From: Diploptera punctata
Lineage: Eukaryota > Arthropoda > Insecta > Blattodea > Blaberidae
Assembly: GCA_030220185.1 (NCBI GenBank)
Contig: JASPKZ010000424.1
Span: forward strand, 780,001 to 844,000
Direction of reading: 5' to 3'
DNA length: 64,000 bases
Shown here piece after piece: positions 39,540 through 50,307 of this stretch. How positions within the stretch are numbered: position 1 is the first letter of the stretch; each line of letters begins with the position of its first letter. The notes under the pieces are model-generated. The model was not told the origin of the DNA and searched no databases. It saw nothing but the letters and a program-made list of their open reading frames with translations. A program made the position numbers and the translations under genes.

Positions 39540-41327
39540 AGTTATAAGTTTTTGTGCCATCTGTGGTATTTCATATTTTTCTTTAGTTTGTAATATTTTT
39601 TTGGATGAATCCTACTTGAATTTTTAGATGTCTATTTTGATTTATGTAGCTGTTCCAGTAGTTCTGATATGGAAGTCTTCTTAGTTTTTCATATAATAAT
39701 ATTCCTTTTTCTTCAATATCATACTGTATTGGTCTATTGTTAGTTAAGATTTGCATTGCTAGTATTGGTGTTTGTTTTAACACCACCAGTAATTATTCTC
39801 AAAGCTTGATTTTGGACTTTTTCCAATTTTGTTCACATGATTGGGAGATGTAACTAGCACTTCAGATTCATAATGTAAAACTGGCTTTATATAAGATTTG
39901 TATGTCTGGTTTAAAGTTGATCTTGAGCAACCCCATTTTGTGGCACTAAGTCTCTTCAAAAGTTTCAATCGTTTTTGTGCTGATTCAGAAACTTTTTCAG
40001 TATGGGTTTTCCAAGTTAATTTCTTGTCCAGGTAGATTCCTAAATATTTAGCTTCATTCGTTTCTTGTATGGGTGTGTTTTTCAATGAAACTTTAATCTG
40101 TGGAACTTTATGTTTTAAGGTAAACATCTGGAGATATGATTTTGCTGAGTATATGGTCATTAAATTTTCTTCACACCATATTGACAGGTCTTCTAATGCT
40201 TTATTCATTTCTCTTGATAATTTTGATTCATCTTTATTTTTTGCTGAGGTCCATATTACTAGGTCGTCGTGCAAAGAGAGCACGATTAATGTTTTTATTC
40301 TGTAAAAGTTTTTTGGGTAAATCATTGACCATAATGTTGAAAAGGTTTGTACTTAGGTCTGATCCTTGTGGGAGACCATTTTGAATTTGTTTGAATTTTG
40401 AGTAATTCTCATTATATTTGGTACTTATAAATCTTTGGTTAAGAAAGCTTTGGAACCATCTAAGCATAGACCCTTTTATGCCAAGGTTCATATTTTTTGG
40501 AGTAATTTTTTATGCCAAATTGAATCATATGCACTTTTGAAATCGATGAATACTGCTAAAATTGTTTTTGATTTGTCTAGTGCATCTTTGATTTCCTGGC
40601 TAAGCACTGCAACTTGTTGTGTGGTAGAATGGAATTTTCTGAATCCTTCCTCTACAGGAGTTATTAGCTGCTGTTTTTCTATAAATCAATTTAATCTTGC
40701 ATATATCATTTTTTCCATGGTTTTGGATACTTGTAAGGGAAATTGGTCGGTGGCTATCAATTCTTGTTGGATCTTTGTTTGGTTTTAATATAGGTATAAT
40801 GATTGCTTTCCTCCAACTATCTGGTACACCAGTTTTCCAAATCAAATTGAAGAGATTTAAGATAGCATTCAGTGCTTTTCTTCCTAAGTGTTTGATAAAT
40901 TCAGACATTATTTTATCAGTCCCTGGACTTTTTTGCATTTTAAACCTTTAATTGCTTCTTTGAGTTCTTGTATGGAGAAATTTTTACTGAAAATGTCTTC
41001 TTTATCCTCTGTTGTAGATTTGGTAATAATGTTTTTTAATTGATTTTTTATATTCTTTTGGGTCTTCTTATTTTCCTTAGATAGTGGTTCAGCTAAGGTG
41101 TAGTGCTTGGTGAAACATTCTGCAATTTCATGGTCTTCAACATATTCTTTGTTTTTGTATTTCAAAGGTTGTTTTATAATGCTTCTTTGTTTGTTATTTA
41201 AAGATGATACAAATTGGTGAGCTTTTTTACTGTCTGTTCTGTAATTAATCTGTGATAGGAATGAAAGGTATGCTTCTTTCTTTGCTCTGATAATTTCTTC
41301 TTTAAATGCAGTTGCTTTTGTCTCCAT
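39540..41327 (-). pseudogene. I-like LINE reverse transcriptase, broken
   Basis: Segments in order on the minus strand: 41327-40908 (linker: AECFTKHYTLAEPLS), 40938-40600 ([37 protein letters not shown]), 40491-40234 (GLPQGSDLSTNLFNIMVNDL) and 40325-39777 (catalytic box altered to SLHDDLVIWTSA; EAKYLGIYLDKKLTWKTH). At least three frameshifts separate them, and the first residue of the catalytic box is changed. A thumb-like tail runs to about 39540. Confidence 0.85.
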
Positions 41328-41684
41328 GTAATTAAATCGTCTTTTTTTTTTTATGTTTCCGCTATTTTTCTTGCTAGGTCACGTTGTTCTTTCAAGTCTG
41401 ATAAAGTTTTTGTCCAAAAAGGTTTAAATCTTGGTACTTTACCTCTGGGTATTGACCTCTTAGCAGCTGATAGTATAGTAGTGCAAAATATTTTACATGC
41501 ATTTTCAGGATTGTTTTTGTATCCTTCCAGGTTAATTGCTGGGAGAGAAGTCTCTAATTCTTTTTTGTAATTAGTCCATTTGGCTTTTTTAAAGTTCCAA
41601 GAAATCTTATTATTTCTTCTTAGATATTCTCTCTTATTTTTTACTATTACTGAAGTTATAATAGCTCTGTGGCCAGGACCAGGG

Positions 41685-42413
41685 TCAGATATGATATTCC
41701 GTTTGCATCTCTATGATATCTGTTGACGCTATAGTTAGGTCTGGATTAGAACTTGTTCCATTGTAATGTAAATATGTTGGTGTATCGTCAGTATTATATA
41801 GTAACTCAACTCCATTTGAAAGTATGTAGTCTTTGATTGTGTGGCCAGCATTATTTATATCAGTATATCCCCAGTCTGGATTATGTGCATTTGAGTCTCC
41901 TACAATTAGTGTTTTAGATGTAGTGTTTAGGACATCAAGGTTTGGGTTATTGCCTGGGGGATTGTAAATGTTGTATATTTTTAGGTGGTTAGATTTTTTC
42001 CAAATGTTCACTTCTACAATCTCTGCTTTATCTTCAAATTGCATTTGTTTTATAATTTTAAAATGATGTGTTACTAATGCATTTATTGCAACTAAGAGGC
42101 CACTGGCAATTTGACAGGACTTAGGCAAAACATGTATGTTGTAATTTTTAAATTGGTAATATTTAACACTTTCTTCTGTCAAATTTGCTTCTTGTATACA
42201 GAATATATCTATATCTTCTTTATTCAGTATAACCTGAAGTTCTATTTTTTTTTTTGATTGGGACATTCCACCTGCATTCCATTGTAAGACCTTGATGTTA
42301 TTTGTCTTTTCTTCCAAAACAGTCCCCTCCCGGAGATCCGAATGGGGGACTTTTACTCCGGAGTCTTTTGCTTTGGGAAGCATATTGAACATCTTTTGTA
42401 GTTCATTTTGCAT
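41685..42413 (-). pseudogene. I-like LINE endonuclease (APE type), N-terminus of ORF2
   Basis: 242-residue frame with apurinic endonuclease-like motifs: IKVLQWNAGGMSQSKKK, FCIQEANLTEESV, YNIYNPPGNN, LIVGDSNAHNPDWG, SNPDLTIAS. It breaks at 41685 before the RT. 41330-41680 encodes the linker with frameshifts. Confidence 0.85.
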
Positions 42414-42769
42414 GACCCAGTATTAGTATTACCAGCGGAGGCGAACTACATTACACTCTTTTTTTAGAAATGTTTAGGAGAAAAGAATATAAGATGATGT
42501 GTGTTTGTATTGTGTGCTCAGAGGATAAGAAGAGCGAGTAATGAAGACAGCTTTGTTTCTGGTAAACATGTTAAGTGCACTAAAATATTTATTTAAAATC
42601 TACATCTGCAAATTAAATCTAGCTTATAATTTGATCCATAAATAATCTAATGGACTTATATAAATTTCATTAATTATGAAAATTTGAAAAGTATTTGGTA
42701 GATTCCAAGAAAATGATTGTTAAAAATATTAACTGCATTAGATAATGTGGAACAGAAAAATGTACGGCT
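42414..42769. other. no gene seen
   Basis: Short 5' flank of the LINE (to about 42560), then unassigned AT-rich sequence and the 3' flank of the SIAH-like gene. Confidence 0.35.
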
Positions 42770-43779
42770 TTAGTATTTAGTAATTTCATATTTTATTGGC
42801 AATTCATCTTCTTTATTGACACAAAGTTTTGTGAATTGTAGATAAAATGCAGCATGATTTTCATTGGGAAAATTTTCATCAATGAAGTCCAAATAGTTTG
42901 GACAGTCAAAACATGAAGTTATGCTTTTTATACCATCAGGTGTTTTGATAGTCACTGTATATTCATATCTGTTTGTTTCCTCCCTGGATCCAACAAACAT
43001 ATAACAAATAAATAATGAATCGTTAATAATGGTGAAATCAGATAAAAAAATATTGTCCATTGTGGAAACAAGTTTATACCAGCGTCCATGATTTCTGTCT
43101 TTTGTATAACCTGGTATTAATGCATTTTGTTCTCCTTCTTCCACATCTTTATGATTATCCTTAATATGTTTCTTCATTAATTATATTATTTTTGGTCTGG
43201 ACATCTTACCTCAATATTAATGTTGAGGTAAGATGTCCAGATCAAAAATAATATAATTAAAATAACCTCAAAATATAACTTCCTAAAATTAAATATGTTT
43301 CTTCATGTTTGGCATTGGCCCTTCCCAAATATATGTCTTATTAATTTTGAGAGGACATTTGTGTAGACCATACCGACATATGTTTTCATGTTCCTCTTTA
43401 GAATCTACAAGGAATTGTCCAGTACAGCCTGACTTTCTATATTTACAAGGATGTGTTATACTTCTAGATAAAATTTCTGCATTTCTATTTTTCACATTAA
43501 TTAAATCTGCTCGACATGTTGGACACTCCTTCATTTCTTGAACACAAGTACCATAGATATTGTGACCATTAATGCACAATGTAATGGGAGGCACCATGTA
43601 TTCAAAACACACAGCTTATTGAACAAAACATCTAATAAGGTAGGAATGCAGTCATCTGCTGTTACAGGACCTTTCTTTTCATCTCCTTCCTTGTAATTAT
43701 TTTCTGTTGAATCTTGTTTATTATTTTCATTTTGATCTTTTTCTCCCTTTTTGAAATCTAAATCTCTTATTACATCCAT
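42770..43779 (-). pseudogene. SIAH-like RING E3 ubiquitin ligase, disrupted
   Basis: Minus strand. An acidic N-terminus (MDVIRDLDFKKGEKDQN) leads to IPTLLDVLFNKLC. A frameshift at about 43610-43618 (apparently a 7-base loss between TGTGT repeats) falls at the first Cys pair of the RING. The RING continues as CFEYMVPPITLCINGHNIYG and ECPTCRADL, followed by a SIAH-type zinc finger (HPCKYRKSGC, HENICRYGLHKCPL). A 116-bp palindrome interrupts at 43178-43293. The substrate-binding-like C-terminal domain follows (GRWYKLVSTMDNIF ... FYLQFTKLCVNKED ... IKYEITKY). SIAH proteins are E3 ligases. No introns are visible, so it may be a retrocopy or a member of an expanded single-exon family. Confidence 0.85.
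43178..43293. mobile_element. PLE-derived palindrome, 116 bp, inside SIAH-like gene
   Basis: Perfect 13-bp TSD (tatgtttcttcat at 43165-43177 and 43294-43306). The long end is on the right (AACTTCCTAAAATTAAA), the short on the left (TAATTATATTATTTTTGG). Arms ACATCTTACCTCAATATTAATG and reverse meet directly; no ribozyme remains. Giant-palindrome subfamily. Confidence 0.9.
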
Positions 43780-43914
43780 ATTGTCAAAATCTTGAATCTG
43801 AATATTTTGATTTCAAGAGAATTCTATGTTCCTCTTTTTTTAACAGTAAGCACAAAATGCAAATAGTATTTCCGCCGACACAGACAGGCGCCTTCTCTCA
43901 TAAAGAATATTATA

Positions 43915-44200
43915 CCATTAATATTTTATAGAAAGTGACACTATGAGGTTTATTTTAATTAATAAATTGAATTAGTTTACTATAATTATGGGGTGAGTTT
44001 TTAAATTTAACTCAGTTTATAAATGAGATGGAGTTTGACTGAAGATGAAAATGGATGACCTTTGAAACCGGTATCATGAATACACACAACTTTATGAGGT
44101 GAGATAAAAAAACATTTTCTCCAACTCATTTATAAATTGAAAATGTCTCAGTGTTACTTCCCACTTTAATTTTGATTAAAGTCTAACTCAATCTTAATTA
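43915..44200. mobile_element. PLE-derived head-to-head element
   Basis: Left tail GAAAGTGACACTATGAGG; right plus-strand ribozyme-like part (CTGAAGA-T ... GACCTTT-GAAA-CCGGTATC near 44036-44080), then TTTATGAGGTGAG and CTCCAACTCATTTATAA. Confidence 0.6.
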
Positions 44201-44219
44201 ATAGTATATAATTTAAGAA

Positions 44220-44490
44220 AAATTGTATTACCTCACCTCATATGCTTCGTCTTATTAGACCGGTTTCGGGACCTTACTAGGTTCCATACTCAGTAATTTC
44301 ATGACCATTGTTGTGTTTGTCTTGAAGAGCCGCGTCCTGTTCCCTCTGTTGGTAGACAGAAGAACCACAAAATCAAATCACTTTCCCATGAATTTCAAAA
44401 TTCATTAATTTCTCCTTTTCGGTTTTTTTTAACTTGATCTGTTTAAGTTTGCCTATTTGTTTTAATAAATTTAGCACTTATGATCATACA
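44220..44490 (-). mobile_element. single-arm PLE end with GIY-YIG scrap
   Basis: TTACCTCACCTCATATGC, then a minus-strand motif with stem I ATTA/TAAT, CTGAGTA (G8 to U), T, GGAACC/GGTCCC, GAAA, ACCGGT, C, then GIY-YIG C-terminal coding fragments up to about 44480. Confidence 0.6.
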
Positions 44491-44511
44491 TCTCTTCATA
44501 TCCAGTCTTCT

Positions 44512-44558
44512 AAGTAGATTGCAATTTCAAAGCCTTGGTGGCTTCATCTTCAGTACTT
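44512..44558 (-). ncRNA. hammerhead ribozyme motif, full core and stems
   Basis: Minus strand: AAGTA, CTGAAGA, extra T, stem II GAAGCC/GGCTTT (loop ACCAA), GAAA, palindromic ATTGCAAT, cleavage base C, TACTT. Stem I AAGTA/TACTT is perfect. With 11792-11838 this is the most complete motif in the window. Confidence 0.8.
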
Positions 44559-44577
44559 CCTTGTTGACTGATGTTAT

Positions 44578-44821
44578 ATGGGAAATAACATTATTAGGTT
44601 CTTTGTAAATTATTTAGTTTTTTTTTTTTTTTTACATCTTGCCTCATATTTTATGTTTCCTTAAACACGGGAACTAGTTTTCAAGAGAACCATCTCTCTC
44701 ATTTTCAAGTCATAATGTTGGTTGAAAATGAGAGAGATGGTTCTCTTGAAGACTAGTTCCTGTGTTTAAAGAAACATAAAATATGAGGTAAGATGTAAAA
44801 AAAATTACTCATTAATTTACG
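44578..44821. mobile_element. PLE-derived palindrome, 244 bp, U3/A8 subfamily
   Basis: Perfect 12-bp TSD (gactgatgttat at 44566-44577 and 44822-44833). The left end is long (GGGAAATAACATTATTAGG), the right short. The right arm motif (44720-44762): GG, TTGAAAA, T, GAGAGA/TCTCTT, GAAG, ACTAGTT, C. Confidence 0.88.
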
Positions 44822-45020
44822 GACTGATGTTATGTCGATCAGAACTACTTCTACTACTTCTTCTTTATTCCTACAAAAGTTCAATTTAGCCTTTCTTTCG
44901 ATTTGATGTTTTTTTGACCAGCAACTGCAGATTTTTGTACTTTCCCATTTTTGATATTCCTGAGATGTTCTTTCACTCTGGTTTTTTAATTTTTCTTTGT
45001 TTTCCCTATGTGTTAATTCC

Positions 45021-45825
45021 TACGAAGTCAATACTATATGAGTAAAGGAAAATTGATGTTTGCACCAGAAGCCTGCATTAGTGTAAAGGATAACATATCG
45101 GCATACAAAGCCAAATATTCGGGTCTGAATCCTAGTACAGGCATTGATTTTTTAATACAAATTAATATTACATCACATCTTATGTTTTAATTGGTTTATG
45201 TTGATATAATGTTAGCTTTTTGTGATATTGTATGTATGTTTTTGTGTATATTATGTAATGCTAAATATGATGTGATGTAAAATTTTAAATTTCAGTTAAA
45301 GGTAAAAAAAAGTGTTGAAATTAAAGCAATAAAGTATTTTTATATCTTAGCACTTTATAATTGTTGGTCTATACAGTATATGTAATTGATTTCATAATAC
45401 TTCTGCAGGTATTAAAATTTTCAAAATGTCCGCTCAGGCATTAAATTTACCAAGCATACAAAATTATTAATTACAGCAATCAAATATTTCCAATTAACAA
45501 AATTAACTTTTAAACTCAATTTAGTCTTTATAAGAACTGAAATCGAAATTAAACTTGTTAAATTTTCCCGTGAAACTCATATTATGGACACTAACTACAA
45601 ATTGCCCTTCATAAATATTTTAGAACTTTAAAGGAACTGAAATAGAAATTACATTTGTTAATTTTCCCATTAAACACTAACTATAGGTTCACGATTTGTA
45701 ATCTTCAAATCATCATTTTTGCTACTTTATACATTACAAATGTTTCATTAGGAGCTTGTTTAATAAACTCTAAAGCATCTTCTCTTGATTCCTGCATTTC
45801 ATATCCTTTCAAGCATTGTTTTAAA
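45021..45825. other. no host gene seen
   Basis: 45060-45150 is a decayed family B tRNA-like piece (GGATAACATATCGGCATACAAAGCC, GGGTCTGAATCC). The remainder is unassigned AT-rich sequence, including a diverged duplication (about 45480-45600 and 45605-45680, shared 'tttcccgtgaaactc'-like parts). Confidence 0.35.
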
Positions 45826-46065
45826 TTAATTAAAACATTTTGTCTATTCATTCTTACCTCGTAGAGTTGTTTTTGTCGAACATATCTTTCAGAGCTTCTT
45901 AGCCCATCGTCAGCTATTACAGACTGTAATTGCTGACGATGGGGCTAAGAAGCTCTGAAACATATGTTCGACAAAAACAACTCTAAGAGGTAAGAATGAA
46001 CAGACAAAATGTTTTAATTATTAAACAAACTTCTTAATGTTACTTCCTATTGTATTTTAAAATAG
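45826..46065. mobile_element. PLE family-D palindrome
   Basis: Arms CATTCTTACCTCGTAGAGTTG and CAACTCTAAGAGGTAAGAATG; the right end is long (AACTTCTTAATGTTACTTCC). The right arm carries the hammerhead at 45930-45971. Confidence 0.75.
45930..45971 (+). ncRNA. hammerhead ribozyme motif
   Basis: TTG, CTGACGA, extra T, stem II GGGGCT/AGCTCT (wobbles), GAAA, palindromic ACATATGT, cleavage base T, CGA. The core is canonical; stem I is short. Confidence 0.65.
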
Positions 46066-46639
46066 TTTTAAAAATTCAACTAACTTGCAAACTTTGCTGA
46101 TATTCACATTCCTGTATACTTTAAAATCTTTTTTGGCATTGAGAATTTTGTCCACAAAGAGTTTGATGAAAATGAAGTTGCCTGGTTCCCAAAGTATGCC
46201 AAAACAACAGTTACATTAACAACATTCACTTGACAAAAATGTCATATTCCTTACAGTATATTTTTCTTGACTTCTCGGGCAGTAACTTTGGTGCGGCTTC
46301 TGTTGTCAATTCACAAATTCCTTCTGAAACATTTATATATATTCTTCCATTTTGAATGTATTATTGAATGAACAAACTCACTAGGTACAAGTCCTTTACC
46401 AACAAAGTGTTTGTTGGATATAAAAAAGGGATGATCAAATCATTTTCTTGCGATGTTTATATTATAAATTTATAAAAAATCTGTAATTTTATCATAAGGT
46501 CAATAGAAAATAAATGATTTTACAATATGAAAATGTATTTGCACCAGAAAACAAAGACACTAAATAGATTGCACAGAAGCCCAAAATAATTGCAAAATTG
46601 ATCATGAAGGCAGCTGTGTGTAATCATTTGTTTCAACAG
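46066..46639. other. no gene seen
   Basis: AT-rich sequence with scattered short ORFs of no recognised kind. Confidence 0.3.
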
Positions 46640-46861
46640 CACTTGCGTAGAATTACAGTGTGTCTCAAATTTATGTATATGTTACAGACAATGAAATTAC
46701 ATGATTTCCCAGACATTAACATATCCCATTACTCCTCTATATGTGAAGGCCACTTGCGTAGAATTACAGTGTGTCTCAAATTTATGTATATGTTACAGAC
46801 AATGAAATTACATGATTTCCCAGACATTAACATATCCCATTACTCTTCTATATGTGAAGGC
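46640..46861 (+). repeat. tandem duplication, two 111-bp units
   Basis: Copies at 46640-46750 and 46751-46861 differ by only one or two bases. 111 is divisible by 3, so a short ORF (46598-46891) contains the unit HLRRITVCLKFMYMLQ... twice. No family was recognised; it may be chance. Confidence 0.8.
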
Positions 46862-46999
46862 AATAACGTTAATGGCCGGGCGTTTATTTAAGTGACCAAA
46901 TAGCTTAGGGAATTCTTGTATACTTCACATGAACTTGAAATTTAGTAACATGTTGACTGGATGACAATGTTAATGACCAATTTCTATTGGGCAGTGTTG

Positions 47000-47130
47000 A
47001 TAAAGAACAACCAAAAGAAGGAATTGTTAACGATGCATAGCGTATCGAAGCTATGGTCTTAAAGAAATCTACAATTATGAGGTGAGTCATTCAAATTCCA
47101 ACTTTCTATTTATTAATTATAATAGAAGGA
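47000..47130 (+). mobile_element. single-arm PLE end stub
   Basis: GATGCATAGCGTATC, GAAG, CTATGGTC (3' half of a ribozyme), then ACAATTATGAGGTGAGTCA and AATAGAAGGAAAC. The 5' part is missing. Confidence 0.5.
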
Positions 47131-47589
47131 AACATAGGCACAGGAATCAGTGTTCTGTGCTGAATTCCATCACAGTTTTTGTGTTCTTACATTTCAGAAT
47201 GTGGTATTTGTCACACTTCAGTCTGCATACACATTTCTCAGATACGGTGTGAAAGGCATAGTTTGTGATGTAAGCCATGTACTGCAAATCTGTTGACTGC
47301 ACTCCTCAACTATTGGTTCGCCCTTGTCTAATTTCTATCTGTCATCGCGCTGACAATGTAGAATTTATCTTCTATATCGTTCCTTTTTTCTAGATATTCT
47401 ATCAGGAGATTCTGGTATGCCTGAGTGGATAGCAATAGTAATTTCTATTAATTAACAGTCAAAATGTAGTATTTATTTAAAAAACGTATGCCTATTTCAA
47501 AACTCCACGACACTTTGTTTTTTGGGTGTATAGGACAACTGTTTTTTGTTTTGTTTACAGGAAACTATCTGTGCTTTGTCGTCTCATTG
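47131..47589. other. unassigned sequence with a Cys-rich open stretch
   Basis: 47200-47310 in one frame reads ECGICHTSVCIHISQIRCE ... CKPCTANLL with a stop inside, which looks like a decayed zinc-binding domain. No gene can be supported. Confidence 0.25.
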
Positions 47590-47755
47590 TTTTCAGCCTC
47601 GTTGGCTAGTGGTTAGCGTTTCTGACTACAGTTAATGAGGTCCCAGGTTAGATCCCGGTCAGACCATAGTATTTTTTTTTTTCCTTAAAGGGAATTATTC
47701 CTGTGGTTGCTTGTGTTCTGGAATTTAGGTTTAGAACTATTCTGGCACTTCATTA
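47590..47755 (+). mobile_element. tRNA-derived SINE
   Basis: A tRNA-like head (TCGTTGGCTAGTGGTTAGCG, B box GGTTAGATCCC), a poly-T stretch, then a body with 'GGAATTATTCCTGTGGTTGC'. It is followed by a fragment of the CCACCGCTGTGGTC-type SINE body (47755-47885). Confidence 0.6.
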
Positions 47756-48059
47756 TTATTTATCACCCTTAATATCATCAGGATAATGTAACTCTGCCTT
47801 CCAGGTGCCCCAACCTAAGAAATGGATTACAATTCTGCCAATGCTAGGGAAGAAAGCTAAAAATGTCATAAAAGACAACCTGATGGCAGAAAAAAAAATA
47901 GATATACCTGCGTTTTTGTGGTCTTCACTTTGCTTTATTATTATTATAGTCACATGTTCGACATTAAGCAAGGAGACTCGGAAAATTACGAAATTGCCCA
48001 GACAATGTTGTTTTAAACATCTTCACGCAGGTAGTTTGGGCATTTTTTATTTGGAATAA

Positions 48060-48440
48060 CATTTTCCAATCCTGGATAGAATATAATTTAAGAAAGAAAA
48101 ATTGACATTCAAACCAGGGGCTTGAGCCCTGGAACTCTGATCTCGGTTCGAGAGTTAATTTTTTTTTTCTTCTTAAATTAGATTCTATCCAAGATTGGAA
48201 AATGTTAATTCAAATAAACACATCGAAAATATGAAGCTTTACCACTAAAAAGTCATTTATAAATTCTCATACGTAATGTCATGAGTGATTTCCAAATCAT
48301 CGATAAATTCACGAGTCACGAAGTAATGAGTTAATTTATATAGATAATTTGTAAATCAAGAGTGGCATTTGTTAGGACTATTCAACAAATAAAATAAGCT
48401 GTTTACTCAAAAATCATTATTTAAACATAGTTACCAATAT
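48060..48440. repeat. tRNA-like family C foldback and dispersed repeat
   Basis: 48060-48210: inverted ends TTAAGAAAGAAAAATTGAC and TTTTTTCTTCTTAAATTAG with a B-box scrap. 48240-48440: repeat shared with 58030-58215 ('gagtggcatttgttaggact'), whose continuation lies beyond the LINE at 54050. Confidence 0.55.
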
Positions 48441-48879
48441 ATTACTAATATCTTCAACATCTATAAAGATAATGAAATCTCTGTTAAACAAGATGGCAAA
48501 TTATCTTCTTGGGAAAAGATCAACACAGGAGTAAGACAGGGATGTGGACTTTCACCGGTGCTTTTCATTATATATATGAATAAATTAATAAACGAATGGA
48601 GGAAAACACAACAAGGATATATACCCATCAATAGGAACCTCAAACTTGATGCTATTCTTTTTGCAGACGATTTAGCTCTTCTGGCACTTTCCGAAAATGA
48701 TTTGCAACAATCAATTTATAATTTACAAAAAAAATAGCTGCCAAATTTAATATGGAAATATCAATTAACAAAACTAAAATTATGGCATTTCATGGGAAGG
48801 ACCCCATACAAAGTAAAATCTGTCTCCAGAATAAAATTTTAGAGAGATCTAATCAATTTAAATATCTTGGATATTATCT

Positions 48880-49227
48880 GTCCCGCGCTGTAGCCGAGCG
48901 GTTAAGGTAGGAAGCCTTGGCGCAGAGCTACAGGACTTGCGCTGGTTCGAGTCTCCATGGGGGAAGAAATTTTCTCATGGTATTTTGGCCAGTATGGAAC
49001 CGGTGCCCACCCAGCATCGTGAGGCAATTGGGTAGCTACAATAAGTAGCGGCTCCAAGTTGAGGAACCAGCTATAACAGCTGGGGGACTCGACATGCTAA
49101 CCACATGTCACCCCTACACTGGCTGTTAATCATCTACCTCTGTGATTGACACATGTGGATGTGAAGGGCCAGCAGCCGGCTGGTAAAAGGGCAACCGCTG
49201 AAAAGTGGAAAGACCCTCAATCGGATC
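48880..49227 (+). mobile_element. tRNA-derived SINE, 348 bp
   Basis: Perfect 11-bp TSD (ggatattatct at 48869-48879 and 49228-49238). The head is tRNA-like (GCTGTAGCCGAGCGGTTAAGG, B box GGTTCGAGTC). It interrupts the LINE frame; removing it joins FKYLGYYL with the following coding sequence. Confidence 0.92.
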
Positions 49228-49712
49228 GGATATTATCTCTATCTGAGATGAAAAGGATATCCCTGAAAAAATTACTAGTTATAATAAAAGTTTGGGAATT
49301 ATTAATCAAGTTATGAAAGCATCCCTTGTACAAAAAACACCAGATTACATTTATATAACACTTTGGCTAGACCAGTGTTGACCTATGGTAGTGAAGCATG
49401 GACACTAAAAAGACAACATGAAAGCAGAATAACAGCTTGTAAAATGAGATTAATGCGCAGAACAGCGGGTTACACCAAATGGGATCGGAAAAGGAACACT
49501 GATATCTTAAAAGAATTGAAGACTATGCCAATTTTGGAATACATTAAACAGTACCAACTAATATTTAATTTTAGGAAGTTATATTTTGAGGTTATTTTAA
49601 TTATATTATTTTTGGTCTGGACATCTTACCTCAATATTAATGTTGATTTGTTCTTGGACATGTTTCAAAACAATTCTCTGTTTTATCTTCAGCTTTCCCA
49701 GACTGGTTTTAT

Positions 49713-50200
49713 TTATGTTGCATTATGTTGCACCACCTGGATGTCGATGTCAGCTCCATCCTGTGGTTGGCCAAAGAACCTCCAAACAAGGTCACCCTCC
49801 ATCGGAATATCAAAATTCATAACTCTGTTTCTGTTCTTCTGAATATAATTTTTTTCCCAAATAGTCAGCTCGTTTGTATTTTCTAACTGTTTTAATAATT
49901 TAGTGTCTGAATTTATATTATGTTTTTCAGACCAAACATGAGCAGCAACTGCAGATTTTTCAATTTCTCCATTTTTAATATTTCTTATGTGTTCTTTGGT
50001 TCTAATTTTTAGGTTTCTTTTTGTTTTCCCTATATATATCTTTTCACAACCCATGCATTCAATTTGATATATTCCTGACTTTTTAATTTTTATCGTTTTT
50101 TTCGGAGTTGTTTTTTTTCATTTTTGTTGGTGGATTTGTATTAGTTTATTAAAACTGTAGTTTTTTTTTGGTGCTAATTTAATATTAAACGGTCTCAAAA
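49713..50200 (-). pseudogene. PLE GIY-YIG domain, minus copy
   Basis: Motifs MGCEKIYIGKTKRNLKIRT, NGEIEKSAVAAHVWSEKHN, TIWEKNYIQKNRN, FFGQPQDGADID; stop at 49713. Upstream (50055-50300) the GIY box and linker are split from the RT by frameshifts and stops. Confidence 0.85.
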
Positions 50201-50307
50201 TAAATATATTTTTTGAAAGTTATTATGTACCCAGGGGTGATATGTGAATTTCCTATATGTTTTTTTCATATAGGTGGTTCTATCTTTTTCAAGATTACTT
50301 CTGTTTA

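Larger units (their letters stand above)
44495..45020 (-). mobile_element. PLE 3' part with hammerhead and GIY-YIG scrap
   Basis: CTCTTCATATCCAGTC end, ribozyme 44512-44558, then, after an insertion at 44578-44821, minus-strand GIY-YIG coding (RVKEHLRNIKNGKVQKSAVA-like at 44915-45000). Confidence 0.65.

Noticed and set aside
46598..46891. 97-codon ORF with a duplicated 37-residue unit
   Set aside because: The sequence resembles no known protein, and the duplication alone explains the ORF length.
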